Assembly (NCBI GenBank): GCA_947385775.1
Contig: CANDMI010000044.1
Span: 1 to 32,734 of the forward strand
Source: an uncultured Eubacterium sp.
GTDB taxonomy: Bacteria; Bacillota; Clostridia; Lachnospirales; Lachnospiraceae
DNA length: 32,734 bases
Direction of reading: 5' to 3'
Part shown: positions 1 to 6,854 of the stretch, piece by piece
How the letters are laid out: each line of letters begins with the position of its first letter
How positions within the stretch are numbered: the first letter of the stretch is position 1
The notes under the pieces: generated by a model
Told to the model about the DNA's origin: nothing
Seen by the model: only the letters and a program-made list of their open reading frames with translations
The model's database searches: none
Program-made: the position numbers and the translations under genes

Positions 1-2
1 AT

Positions 3-590
3 CAAATGGAAGGAAACTGTCATAGATTTATTTTTAGATGTTTAAATATTGGAACGCGCTTAAGGCTTATAACGCAGTCTGAGGTGGATAAGGCTTTTAA
101 AAGAGCGGATTCCGGCATAGATACGGCGCTGGCTTTTTGCGATCATGATTTCAGGGAAATAAGCTATGACATTGAGGAAGCATACGGAATGATAAAGTTG
201 TCATCACAAAAATATCCCAATGTAGAGTGGATCAATTCTACAGCGGTGGAGGCGGCAAAGTCGATAGTCGGAGAAAAGATAGAACAGATAGATATGAATG
301 TGTCAATGGAAAAGACGGCAGGCGAAAGAATAAGGATGGATATTTGCACAAATATAGATTCCTTTGGAACACAGCCTTTTTTTGCAATAAAAATGAAAGA
401 TGGAAAATATAGGGCAGAGCAGCTGGATGTACAAAAACCGAACAGACATTGGAGTTATGTATTTGATGAGGACACGGTTCGCGCTGACGATGTCATAAGC
501 GTTGGGATTGCTGCAAATTCCAGAAAAGGAAGCGGCGCGTTAGTTGTCCTTACGCTTGAAAATAAGATCGTTTTCGATAAGAAATGGTGA
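3..590 (+). CDS. C-terminal part of a surface-glycan cluster protein, possibly polysaccharide deacetylase-like (partial)
   Basis: The reading frame is open to the left edge, and the first ATG at 6 has no room for a ribosome site, so this is probably the 3' part of a longer gene. The visible 194 residues include AFCDHDFREISYDIE, then PNVEWINSTAVEAAKSI, and a C-terminal half that looks beta-rich (FAIKMKDGKYR, WSYVFDEDT). The DHDFRE segment followed by an Asn/Thr-Ala-Val-Glu-Ala stretch recalls the C-terminal ends of NodB-like deacetylase proteins in nonulosonate or capsule clusters. That is recollection of a family pattern; no catalytic motif is visible here. Its stop overlaps the next gene in ATGGTGA, so the two are probably co-transcribed and translationally coupled. 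Confidence 0.55.
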   Translation, partial: QMEGNCHRFIFRCLNIGTRLRLITQSEVDKAFKRADSGIDTALAFCDHDFREISYDIEEAYGMIKLSSQKYPNVEWINSTAVEAAKSIVGEKIEQIDMNVSMEKTAGERIRMDICTNIDSFGTQPFFAIKMKDGKYRAEQLDVQKPNRHWSYVFDEDTVRADDVISVGIAANSRKGSGALVVLTLENKIVFDKKW

Positions 591-1378
591 AGTGCGAAAT
601 GGACCGAAAAGACTACTGGAATAAAGAATATGCTTTATATTGGAAAGAAGTCACAGACGAAGCGGAAATCAAAGATGGAGCGGACAGCAAGGTAAAAAAG
701 CTGTCAGGGCGCGATTATAAATCGCCAGATGTTCAAGTGATCACGTCTTTTTTTGATAGGATCACATATAAACCAGAAGATAAGCTGTTAGATTATGGAT
801 GTGGGTTGGGAAGGTTTTATCCATACTTTTCCGACAAATGCGAATATTATGGCATAGATATATCACAGGCTATGATAGACGAATGCGTGAGGAAGTTCCC
901 GGAAAAAAGGGAAATGTTTGTTGTTGCAGAGGGAGAAAGGCTTCCATTTCCAGATGCGTTTTTTGACCAGGTTATCTGCAATGGCGTATTTGACGCATGT
1001 TATCAAGAGCGTGCGCTGACAGAGATGCTTCGCGTTTGCAAAAATGGGGGGGTATTGCTGATCAGTGGAAAGAATCACAACTATTATTCGGATGATGAAG
1101 AGGCATATATTGCTGAAGTAAACGCACGGAAAAAAGGTCATCCAAATTATTTTACGGACGCTCATTATATGCTTGAACAGGTCAGAAATTGTTGTAATGT
1201 TATACATGAAAGGTATGCTTTACGAAGGGGGGATTTTGGCAAGAACAAATTTGTTGACCGTATTCCAGAACGCTTTTATGAGTGGGAAGTTATATTAAAA
1301 AAGGAAAATTGCAATAAAGCGTCGTTTCACAAATTTTCTGATAGATACTCCAAAACATGGAAAATGAAGAATACATAA
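584..1378 (+). CDS. Class I SAM-dependent methyltransferase
   Basis: This 264-residue protein has a clear Rossmann-fold methyltransferase core. Motif I is LLDYGCGLGRFYPYF at about residues 68-82, followed by the acidic ribose-binding strand YYGIDIS, the motif ERLPFPDAFFDQVICNGVF, and the post-core strand CKNGGVLLISG. This matches Methyltransf_11/25-type small-molecule enzymes. The start at 584 overlaps the upstream stop. An in-frame ATG at 599 is possible and would cost only five residues. Sitting among sugar oxidoreductases and a cytidylyltransferase, it probably O- or N-methylates a surface sugar, but nothing in the sequence shows the acceptor. The codons are AT-rich, like the rest of this left block. 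Confidence 0.85.
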   Translation: MVKCEMDRKDYWNKEYALYWKEVTDEAEIKDGADSKVKKLSGRDYKSPDVQVITSFFDRITYKPEDKLLDYGCGLGRFYPYFSDKCEYYGIDISQAMIDECVRKFPEKREMFVVAEGERLPFPDAFFDQVICNGVFDACYQERALTEMLRVCKNGGVLLISGKNHNYYSDDEEAYIAEVNARKKGHPNYFTDAHYMLEQVRNCCNVIHERYALRRGDFGKNKFVDRIPERFYEWEVILKKENCNKASFHKFSDRYSKTWKMKNT

Positions 1379-1397
1379 ACAATGGGGTGGGAGCGGT

Positions 1398-2357
1398 TTG
1401 ATCAATATATTATTTATTGGCCTTGGCTCTATCGCAGCCAGACATATCAAGAACTTAAAATCCATAAGAAACGATATTAGGATATCTGTTTTTAGAAGTG
1501 GAAAAGGTCAATGCGCAAAAGACGGGATTTTGAATCTGGTTGAACGAGTGTGCACTATGATCGAAGAGCTAGACGATTACTATGACGCGATTTTTATAAC
1601 GAATCCGACATCGTTGCATTATGAAACAATCAGTAAGTTTTACAATAGGAGCAACGCTTTTTTTGTTGAAAAGCCTGTATTTCTAACAGGCGAAGAAGAT
1701 ATCAGCCGATTCGACCAAAAGAGAAAAAATATATATGTTGCATGTCCACTTAGGCATTCCAATGTGATCCAGTGGCTAAAAGCAAATATAGATTTTGGCG
1801 CTGTCCACTCCATACGCGTTATATCTTCCAGTTACCTTCCGGATTGGAGGCCGGGAGTGGATTATCGGAATACTTATTCGGCCCATCTAGCCATGGGTGG
1901 AGGAGTGAGTGTGGATCTTATCCACGAATGGGACTATATTTATTATTTAGTGGGATTGCCGCTTTGCGTACAGTGTTTGATAAAGAAAAAGTCTGATTTA
2001 GAGATTGAATCAGATGACATTGCTGTTTATATAGCGGAATATTCTGATAAATTAGTGGAGGTTCATCTGGATTATTTTGGCAGGAAGACTATAAGGCGGA
2101 TAGAATTGTTTGCGCAGGAAGATACGATCATAGCTGACCTGATAAGGCAACGGATTCGCTGGATGTGCGCAGGGAAGGAACTGGATCTTTTTGAAGAAAG
2201 AGATTCTTATCAGAAGAAGGAATTGCGGCATTTTTTTGATATAGTGTCAGGGAAAGCTGTAAATGACAATACAATAGAAGATGCATGCAGGGTGTTGAGG
2301 ATTGCAAGGAGTGGAAATGGACATATTATTTACGATTTGCGGGCGAGCTGGCTCTAA
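1398..2357 (+). CDS. Gfo/Idh/MocA-family sugar oxidoreductase
   Basis: This 319-residue NAD(P)-dependent oxidoreductase is typical of nucleotide-sugar modification. The N-terminal Rossmann motif is ILFIGLGSIAARHIKNL. The family lysine is present in FFVEKPVF (about residue 93), and the C-terminal domain holds GGGVSVDLIHEWDYIYYL, with the Asp and His expected at the active site. The start is TTG, preceded by a G-rich stretch (GGGGTGGGAG). The 3' end overlaps the next gene by 41 bases. It shares a YLPDWRP segment with the second Gfo/Idh-fold protein at 3094, so the two are probably related and act on similar sugars. The likely role is oxidation/reduction or epimerisation of a nonulosonate-type precursor; the substrate is unknown. 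Confidence 0.85.
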   Translation: MINILFIGLGSIAARHIKNLKSIRNDIRISVFRSGKGQCAKDGILNLVERVCTMIEELDDYYDAIFITNPTSLHYETISKFYNRSNAFFVEKPVFLTGEEDISRFDQKRKNIYVACPLRHSNVIQWLKANIDFGAVHSIRVISSSYLPDWRPGVDYRNTYSAHLAMGGGVSVDLIHEWDYIYYLVGLPLCVQCLIKKKSDLEIESDDIAVYIAEYSDKLVEVHLDYFGRKTIRRIELFAQEDTIIADLIRQRIRWMCAGKELDLFEERDSYQKKELRHFFDIVSGKAVNDNTIEDACRVLRIARSGNGHIIYDLRASWL

Positions 2358-3078
2358 AGGTTTTAAGAATAAAAATCTGAAAGAGATGAACGGCGTTCCG
2401 TTGGTATTTTATACCTTGGCGACAATCTGTTTGTATATGGATCTACATCCGGAAAATCTTGTGAATGTCGCCGTAAATACGGACAGCCAGCCGCTTATGG
2501 ATTTAATTAGGCGGCAAGGCGCGCTTTCCGATGTTCAATTTATAGAAAGAAAGGCGGAATTAGCAGGCGACAAGGTTGCCAAAGTTGACGTCATTAAAGA
2601 CACATATCATTTACTCGATAAAGCATATGATGCGGTCATTGATTTGGATATTACTTCACCTTTAAGAATGGTGGCTGACGTTGAAAATATCATAGACGTT
2701 TACCGATCAAATGGCTGTTATGAATTAGTTGTAAGCGTTGCGCCAGCGCGCAGAAGCCCGTATTTTAACATGGTCGAAAAGAAGAAAGATTTTTACAGAA
2801 AGATATGTGAATCAAACTTTGCCACTAGGCAGGAAACGCCGGAAGCGTTTGAGCTAAATGCGAGTATTTATGCTTATAGGCCGTCATTTTTGGATACAGA
2901 TTTTTCGGACAGCATTTTGGATCATCGATGTGGTATTTCTATTATGAAGGATTACCTGGTTCTGGATATTGATTCAGAGGAGGATTTTCAAATGATGGAA
3001 ACGCTGCACAGGCATTATATAAAACATGAGGATGGCATTCGAGAAGTATTTGAGTATGCGAAAAAATTTGTTGTATAA
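2317..3078 (+). CDS. CMP-sugar synthetase-like cytidylyltransferase (acylneuraminate family)
   Basis: The protein is 253 residues from ATG 2317, chosen because AAGGAG lies just upstream; an in-frame TTG at 2302 lacks such a site. The N-terminal signature GRAGSKGFKNKNLKEMNG is the variant P-loop of CMP-N-acylneuraminate cytidylyltransferases (NeuA, PseF, LegF and PtmB relatives). Other family features are DLDITSPLRMV, where PTSPLR is usual, and the late segment ELNASIYAYR. The expected reaction is CTP plus a nonulosonic acid giving CMP-sugar and pyrophosphate. Its start lies within the end of the upstream oxidoreductase gene and only 15 bases separate it from the downstream one, so the three form a tight unit. 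Which acid it uses cannot be read from the sequence. Confidence 0.82.
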   Translation: MDILFTICGRAGSKGFKNKNLKEMNGVPLVFYTLATICLYMDLHPENLVNVAVNTDSQPLMDLIRRQGALSDVQFIERKAELAGDKVAKVDVIKDTYHLLDKAYDAVIDLDITSPLRMVADVENIIDVYRSNGCYELVVSVAPARRSPYFNMVEKKKDFYRKICESNFATRQETPEAFELNASIYAYRPSFLDTDFSDSILDHRCGISIMKDYLVLDIDSEEDFQMMETLHRHYIKHEDGIREVFEYAKKFVV

Positions 3079-3093
3079 GGGTTGGATTTAAAG

Positions 3094-4095
3094 ATGAGTC
3101 AGAAAAAAATTTTGATTGTTGGCTATGGATCAATGGGAAGGAGGCGTATCAGGATTATTTCTGATCTAATGCCTGGCGCGGCGTTTATATGCGTTGACAG
3201 TAATCCAGATAGGCAAAAACAAGCCGCGGCTAGAGGCTTCAAAGCATATGGGTCTCTTAAAGAGAGCATAGCGGAATCGCCGGATATGGCTTTTGTTTGC
3301 ACATCTCCTGGGCGTCACGCTGATATTATTTTGTTTCTTCTTCGCAACGGCATCCATACTTTCACGGAATTAAATCTTACAGCGGACAGGTACGATGAGA
3401 TCAAAGATGCGGCTAAGGAATACAATTCTGTAGTGTTTATCTCCAGCACATTGATTTATAAATGCCAGATGGAGAAGTTTAAGGAAATAGCGGATGGTCA
3501 GGATAAGCCGATAACGTATATCTATCACGTTGGCCAGTATCTTCCAGATTGGCATCCATGGGAAAGCTATAAAGATTTTTTTATTGGAAAGAAGGAAACG
3601 AACGGAATCCGTGAGCTATTGGCGATCCAGTTGCCATGGATGATAAGGGCGTTTGGGAGAGTGGACCATATTGAAGTGTCTTACCAGCAATGCACAGGAT
3701 TAGATATAGAATTTCCGGATATCGTTATTTTGAATATCACACATGAGGGTGGCAATATTGGCGTGTTTGTGGTTGATGTGGTGTCTCGAAAGGCTGTTAC
3801 GAGATTGGAGATTATCGGAGAGGAGGTTCATCTATTCTGGGATGGGCATAATGATGATCTTTATTGTCTGAACTTTGAAACGAAAGAATTAGAACAAGTA
3901 AAAGTTTATGAATCTGAAGAACATGCAAAGGGCTATGCGGATCATATTACGGAAGAGCCGTACAGAGAAGAGATGAAAGAGTTTTTGAAAGCGATTGATG
4001 GGAAAAAAGTAAGATATGGATTAGATGAAGACGCATATGTGCTGGATATTATTGATAAGATTGAGGATAAATATTCCAGTGCAATGCACTTATAA
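3094..4095 (+). CDS. Gfo/Idh/MocA-fold protein lacking the usual catalytic residues
   Basis: This 333-residue protein starts at ATG 3094 (MSQKKILIVGYGS); TTG 3082 is an alternative but sits on the AAGGG ribosome site. The dinucleotide-binding motif IVGYGSMGRRRIRII is intact. The active-site positions are changed: where the family has Glu-Lys-Pro this protein reads FTELNLTADRYD, with Leu at residue 93 in place of Lys. The GG...D..H segment is replaced by TNGIRELLAIQLPWMIRAF. The C-terminal domain otherwise keeps the fold, including YLPDWHPWESYKDFF. I recall similar TELNL-type proteins beside acylneuraminate cytidylyltransferases, so this may be a distinct subfamily with other chemistry or a structural role. 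It is the last intact gene of the glycan block. Confidence 0.8.
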   Translation: MSQKKILIVGYGSMGRRRIRIISDLMPGAAFICVDSNPDRQKQAAARGFKAYGSLKESIAESPDMAFVCTSPGRHADIILFLLRNGIHTFTELNLTADRYDEIKDAAKEYNSVVFISSTLIYKCQMEKFKEIADGQDKPITYIYHVGQYLPDWHPWESYKDFFIGKKETNGIRELLAIQLPWMIRAFGRVDHIEVSYQQCTGLDIEFPDIVILNITHEGGNIGVFVVDVVSRKAVTRLEIIGEEVHLFWDGHNDDLYCLNFETKELEQVKVYESEEHAKGYADHITEEPYREEMKEFLKAIDGKKVRYGLDEDAYVLDIIDKIEDKYSSAMHL

Positions 4096-4281
4096 GTATA
4101 TGAAGTAGGTAATTGTTCTATTATTCTAAATGCAGCGGTGGTTGCTAAAGCGTTAGATTTGGTCGTGGATTATGGAATGAGGCAGTTTATTATTGAATTA
4201 AAGCTTTGGCATGGCATGAAATGGATTTCCTATAATGGAAAGCGAATTTTTGATGTTAAATATAGGGCGGCTGGAACATGA
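4096..4281 (+). pseudogene. Remnant of the C-terminal PD-(D/E)XK part of an AAA-ATPase-like protein
   Basis: The frame of the upstream gene continues past its stop and encodes DYGMRQFIIELKLWHGMKW, then ISYNGKRIFDV, ending at 4281. The segment IELKLWHG is the nuclease-like core strand of the PDDEXK_9 domain that ends AAA-ATPase_like (DUF1703) proteins, and NGKRIFDV resembles their last strand. In intact members, as I recall them, about 35 residues of YLDYF...GYML-type sequence lie between these pieces, and they are absent here. There is no start codon with a ribosome site and no ATPase domain. I read it as an internal-deletion relic that ended up next to the glycan cluster. Confidence 0.6.
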
Positions 4282-4297
4282 TTTTTATTTACGAACT

Positions 4298-4333
4298 AAG
4301 GGCATGACAGCGGAAAACGCCGCCATGCCCCTT
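4298..4333 (+). terminator. Hairpin after the glycan block, possible terminator
   Basis: GGGCATG pairs with CATGCCC, with a three-base bulge and then GCGG/CCGC closing a six-base loop. No T-run follows, so intrinsic termination is not certain. It is the first stable hairpin after the glycan genes and their remnant. Confidence 0.35.
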
Positions 4334-4552
4334 GACCGCCTTAGAAGAATTAAATTTATGGAAGTAATTTCTACACTCCTTTTTCTTTTTCGATATTTTG
4401 TTAATTTCTAGTTTTATTTCTTTTTATTCTTTGATTTTGTCAATTTCTGAGAGATTAACGCCTGACACATTCAATAATGTTTTGATTGTCAAGTATTCGT
4501 CTTTGAGTTTCGCATATCCTCGATATCAGATGAAATCCACCTTCATTCATAC
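4334..4552. other. AT-rich gene-free stretch
   Basis: I see no convincing gene here. The minus strand can encode a short Lys/Glu-rich segment ending at 4424 (KLKDEYLTIKTLLNVSGVN), interrupted upstream by a stop and a frame change. It could be the relic of a small gene or chance. The rest is T-rich low-complexity sequence. Confidence 0.4.
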
Positions 4553-4662
4553 ATAGTAACAGCTCAGCACGCGCCATTCGCAAAGGCGCCTGCGGCGCTT
4601 TCCCGCAGCTTTGCAGCTAACTTTGCTCATAATCGGGAGCTCCGCTCATCGACTGTTACCAT
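4553..4662. repeat. Folded GC-rich element bounded by GTAACAG / CTGTTAC
   Basis: A GC-rich island of about 105 bases sits in AT-rich surroundings. The ends GTAACAG (4556-4562) and CTGTTAC (4653-4659) are inverted repeats. Inside are nested stems: GCGCC/GGCGC (4571-4575 with 4585-4589) and CTGCGG/CCGCAG (4590-4595 with 4603-4608), followed by AGCTTTGCAGCT. No protein is supported. This is the look of an interspersed palindromic element or a structured RNA; copy number elsewhere would decide. Confidence 0.55.
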
Positions 4663-4688
4663 ACATATCATATTTTTTCGATTACCAG

Positions 4689-4717
4689 TTGCCCTCCCTC
4701 CCATTTTTCGATATAAT
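4689..4717 (+). promoter_or_regulatory. Sigma-A promoter for the HEPN/MNT pair
   Basis: TTGCCC at 4689-4694 and TATAAT at 4712-4717 are separated by 17 bases. The start codon of the MNT gene lies 70 bases downstream. The -10 box is perfect and the -35 box is weak, with three of six consensus bases. Confidence 0.55.
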
Positions 4718-4786
4718 ACATTCAACTAACCCAACCCGCCCATCGATTTTCATACGGCAAACGCCGTCCACGGAGGTGAAGGACAC

Positions 4787-5197
4787 TTGGATAACGATAA
4801 ACGAACAGCTTATGCTGATAACCGGGGCCAGCTAGATTCTAACATAAATTTAGATCCAAATATAAATTTAGATCCAAATATAAATCTGGACTTAAATATA
4901 AATCTGGACAAAAAAATCCTACAAAATCTCCTTACGCTTGCTAAGGAATTTGGCGTAAAAAAAATGGCGCTGTTTGGCTCGCGGGCACGGGGAGACTGCC
5001 ATGAGCGAAGCGACATTGACCTTGCGGTATGGGGGATCGGGGATGCGCGCCTGTATCTGGATTTTGAAGAAGCCGTGGAAGAGCGGACGATGACGCTTTT
5101 ATCCTTTGACATTGTGGACATGGATGGGCTTGGCGTGTCAAATGCGCTCTGGGAGGAAATAAAAAAGGACGGAATCGTGTTGTATGAAAAAATTTGA
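4787..5197 (+). CDS. MNT-type minimal nucleotidyltransferase, antitoxin of a HEPN/MNT pair
   Basis: The protein has 136 residues from TTG 4787, supported by GGAGGTGAA six bases upstream. The minimal nucleotidyltransferase core is intact: GSRARGD at residues 64-70, SDIDLAV with Asp76 and Asp78, and a third acidic site at Asp108 in FDIVDMD. Such proteins pair with HEPN toxins; the studied MntA antitoxins add AMP units to a tyrosine of the toxin and silence it. Residues 19-42 are four copies of a six-residue repeat (NINLDP, NINLDP, NINLDL, NINLDK) placed before the fold, which is unusual for this short family. The 3' end overlaps the HEPN gene by 14 bases, so the pair is translationally coupled. 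Confidence 0.87.
   Translation: MDNDKRTAYADNRGQLDSNINLDPNINLDPNINLDLNINLDKKILQNLLTLAKEFGVKKMALFGSRARGDCHERSDIDLAVWGIGDARLYLDFEEAVEERTMTLLSFDIVDMDGLGVSNALWEEIKKDGIVLYEKI
4841..4912 (+). repeat. Four 18-bp in-frame tandem repeats in the antitoxin N-terminus
   Basis: Four exact-length 18-bp units start at 4841, 4859, 4877 and 4895. Units 1 and 2 differ by one base, and units 3 and 4 differ from each other only at the end. Because 18 is a multiple of three, copy-number change keeps the frame and lengthens or shortens the N-terminus by six residues per unit. Confidence 0.95.
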
Positions 5198-5744
5198 GCA
5201 GCTAAAGCGGCAGTTCGCATCTTTAAATGGATATTTGGATGTGGCGGATCTGTCGGATAAAAATATTTCCGCGACGACTGCGGATTTTGACCGGCTGTTT
5301 GTGTTTGCCTGGAAGACTTTAAAAGCGTATATGTATGGGGAGCTTGGCATGTATGAGGCAAAGACGGGTTCGCCCCGGGAGATCTTAAAACTGGCGGCGG
5401 CGCAGGAGCTTTTGTCGGAAGATGCCATATGGCTTTCGATGTTAAAAGACAGAAATGACGATTCCCATATCTACCAAAGGTCGGACGCGATTTTATATAT
5501 GAGCAAGATCGCGGATCGTTACCTTCCAGCGGTAGGGCGGCTTATAGAGCGGTTAGAGGGCCTGATACCGCAAGAGCGCCTGGAAGAGGGACAGATACCG
5601 GAGGAAATGTTAGCCTATTCCATAAAAAATAACATACCGCTTTACCGGCTTGTGGAAAAAATACGCGATATTTATGGATGCCAGACAAATATGCAGGCTT
5701 ATAGGCGCTGGGAGGACTATGAAAAGGATTTTCATTTATCTTAG
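5184..5744 (+). CDS. HEPN-domain toxin (HI0074-like nucleotidyltransferase partner)
   Basis: This 186-residue, largely helical protein resembles the nucleotidyltransferase substrate-binding family (HI0074 type), which are HEPN proteins. The HEPN RNase motif R-X4-H-X-Y is exact: RNDDSHIY, with Arg90, His95 and Tyr97. In the characterised HEPN/MNT systems this motif cleaves RNA, and the tyrosine is the residue modified by the MNT partner. The N-terminal helix FEQLKRQFASLNGYLD and the region DRLFVFAWKTLKAYMY fit the family. A C-terminal extension after about residue 130 carries KNNIPLYRLVEKIRDIYG and RRWEDYEKDFHLS, which is longer than the core domain. Its ATG lies inside the end of the antitoxin gene. 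Assignment as a toxin is by family; activity is unproven. Confidence 0.82.
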   Translation: MKKFEQLKRQFASLNGYLDVADLSDKNISATTADFDRLFVFAWKTLKAYMYGELGMYEAKTGSPREILKLAAAQELLSEDAIWLSMLKDRNDDSHIYQRSDAILYMSKIADRYLPAVGRLIERLEGLIPQERLEEGQIPEEMLAYSIKNNIPLYRLVEKIRDIYGCQTNMQAYRRWEDYEKDFHLS

Positions 5745-5813
5745 CGCTTGCGCAAGGCTGGCACATAGGGTAAAATGATAACTGCTTAACCGCATAAGGG
5801 ATAAAATGCGCGT

Positions 5814-5872
5814 TATAATAAAAAAATTTTATAATAAAAAAGTTTTATAAAAAAAGTTCAAATAAAAAATTT
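5814..5872 (+). repeat. AT-rich 16-bp degenerate tandem repeat before miaA
   Basis: Units beginning at about 5814, 5830 and 5846 share TATAATAAAAAA followed by TTT or GTTT. The first two each contain a perfect TATAAT, so the duplication multiplies a possible -10 box. No good -35 box lies 17 bases upstream of either. Only 25 bases separate the end from the miaA start. Confidence 0.6.
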
Positions 5873-5897
5873 CATAAAATAATCAGGAGTGTTACGC

Positions 5898-6854
5898 ATG
5901 AAGCAGAAGCAGCCATTGATCATCCTGGCGGGGCCGACTGCTGTGGGAAAGACGGATTTGGCGATACGATTGGCAAAACGGGTGAACGGGGCGGTGGTTT
6001 CGGCAGATTCCATGCAGGTGTATAAATATATGGACATTGGCTCTGCAAAGATTATGCCGGAAGAGATGCAGGGCGTGAAGCATTATTTAATTGATCTATG
6101 CATGCCGGATGAGGAATTTAACGCGGTGCGGTTTCAAAAGGCCGCAAAGGAGAGCATGAGGGAAATTTACAGTGAAGGGAAGATCCCGATTTTAGCCGGG
6201 GGGACCGGGTTTTATATCCAGTCGGTTTTATATGACATAGATTTTTCCAGTCAGGAAGCCGGCGGCGAATGCCGGAGGAAACTAGAGCTTTTGGCGCAGG
6301 AAAAAGGGGAGAAGTATTTGCATGACATGCTGTTTGACGTAGACCCAAAGTCTGCGGAGGCAATTCATAGGAATAATAAAAAGCGCGTGATCCGCGCGCT
6401 GGAATTTTACCAGCTGACCGGGCAGCGAATCTCGGAGCACAATGAAAGGGAACGGGAAAAAACGCCGCCTTATCGATTTGCGTATTTTGTGTTAAATGAC
6501 AAGCGGGAAAATTTATACCGGCGGATTGAATGTCGGGTGGAGGAAATGCTTGAAAAAGGGCTTGTGGAGGAAGTAAAAAAGCTAAAAGCAATGGGATATA
6601 AGGCGGATATGACATCGATGCAGGGGCTTGGCTATAAAGAATTGTTTCCATATTTAGATGGAGAGCGCACATTAGAGGAGGCGGCTTATATCATGAAACG
6701 GGACACCAGGCATTTCGCAAAACGCCAGCTTACATGGTTTCGGCGGGAAAAGGATGCCATATGGGTGGATAAAGACAGGTTTTCTTATGATAACGACAAA
6801 ATTTTATCTTATATGAATGCTATACTCTTGGAGAAAGGACTGATACAGCCATGA
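5898..6854 (+). CDS. miaA: tRNA dimethylallyltransferase MiaA
   Basis: This enzyme transfers dimethylallyl from DMAPP to N6 of A37 in tRNAs that read UNN codons. The 318-residue protein has the family signature in order: P-loop GPTAVGKTDLAI at about residues 12-23, SADSMQVYKYMDIGSAK, GVKHYLID, AGGTGFYIQ, and the tRNA-contacting region KKRVIRALEFYQLTGQ. The C-terminal KRDTRHFAKRQLTWFRR is also typical. ATG 5898 is chosen because AGGAG ends nine bases upstream; GTG 5889 overlaps that site. The stop overlaps the next gene in ATGA. Length and motifs are normal for the family. Confidence 0.97.
   Translation: MKQKQPLIILAGPTAVGKTDLAIRLAKRVNGAVVSADSMQVYKYMDIGSAKIMPEEMQGVKHYLIDLCMPDEEFNAVRFQKAAKESMREIYSEGKIPILAGGTGFYIQSVLYDIDFSSQEAGGECRRKLELLAQEKGEKYLHDMLFDVDPKSAEAIHRNNKKRVIRALEFYQLTGQRISEHNEREREKTPPYRFAYFVLNDKRENLYRRIECRVEEMLEKGLVEEVKKLKAMGYKADMTSMQGLGYKELFPYLDGERTLEEAAYIMKRDTRHFAKRQLTWFRREKDAIWVDKDRFSYDNDKILSYMNAILLEKGLIQP

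Noticed and set aside
4424-4525. Minus-strand peptide KLKDEYLTIKTLLNVSGVN as a possible small gene
   Set aside because: It lacks a start codon with a ribosome site and is interrupted by a stop just upstream; at most a relic.
4611-4835. A 74-codon frame on the plus strand over the palindromic element and the antitoxin start
   Set aside because: It crosses the promoter and the MNT ribosome site, has no ribosome site of its own and no family features.
4810-5361. Long minus-strand frame opposite the HEPN/MNT genes
   Set aside because: It mirrors the coding strand's codon bias and has a repetitive, low-complexity product; the plus-strand genes have catalytic motifs.
6118-6672. 184-codon minus-strand frame inside miaA
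   Set aside because: It is a shadow of a well-conserved gene, with no ribosome site and no recognisable domain.
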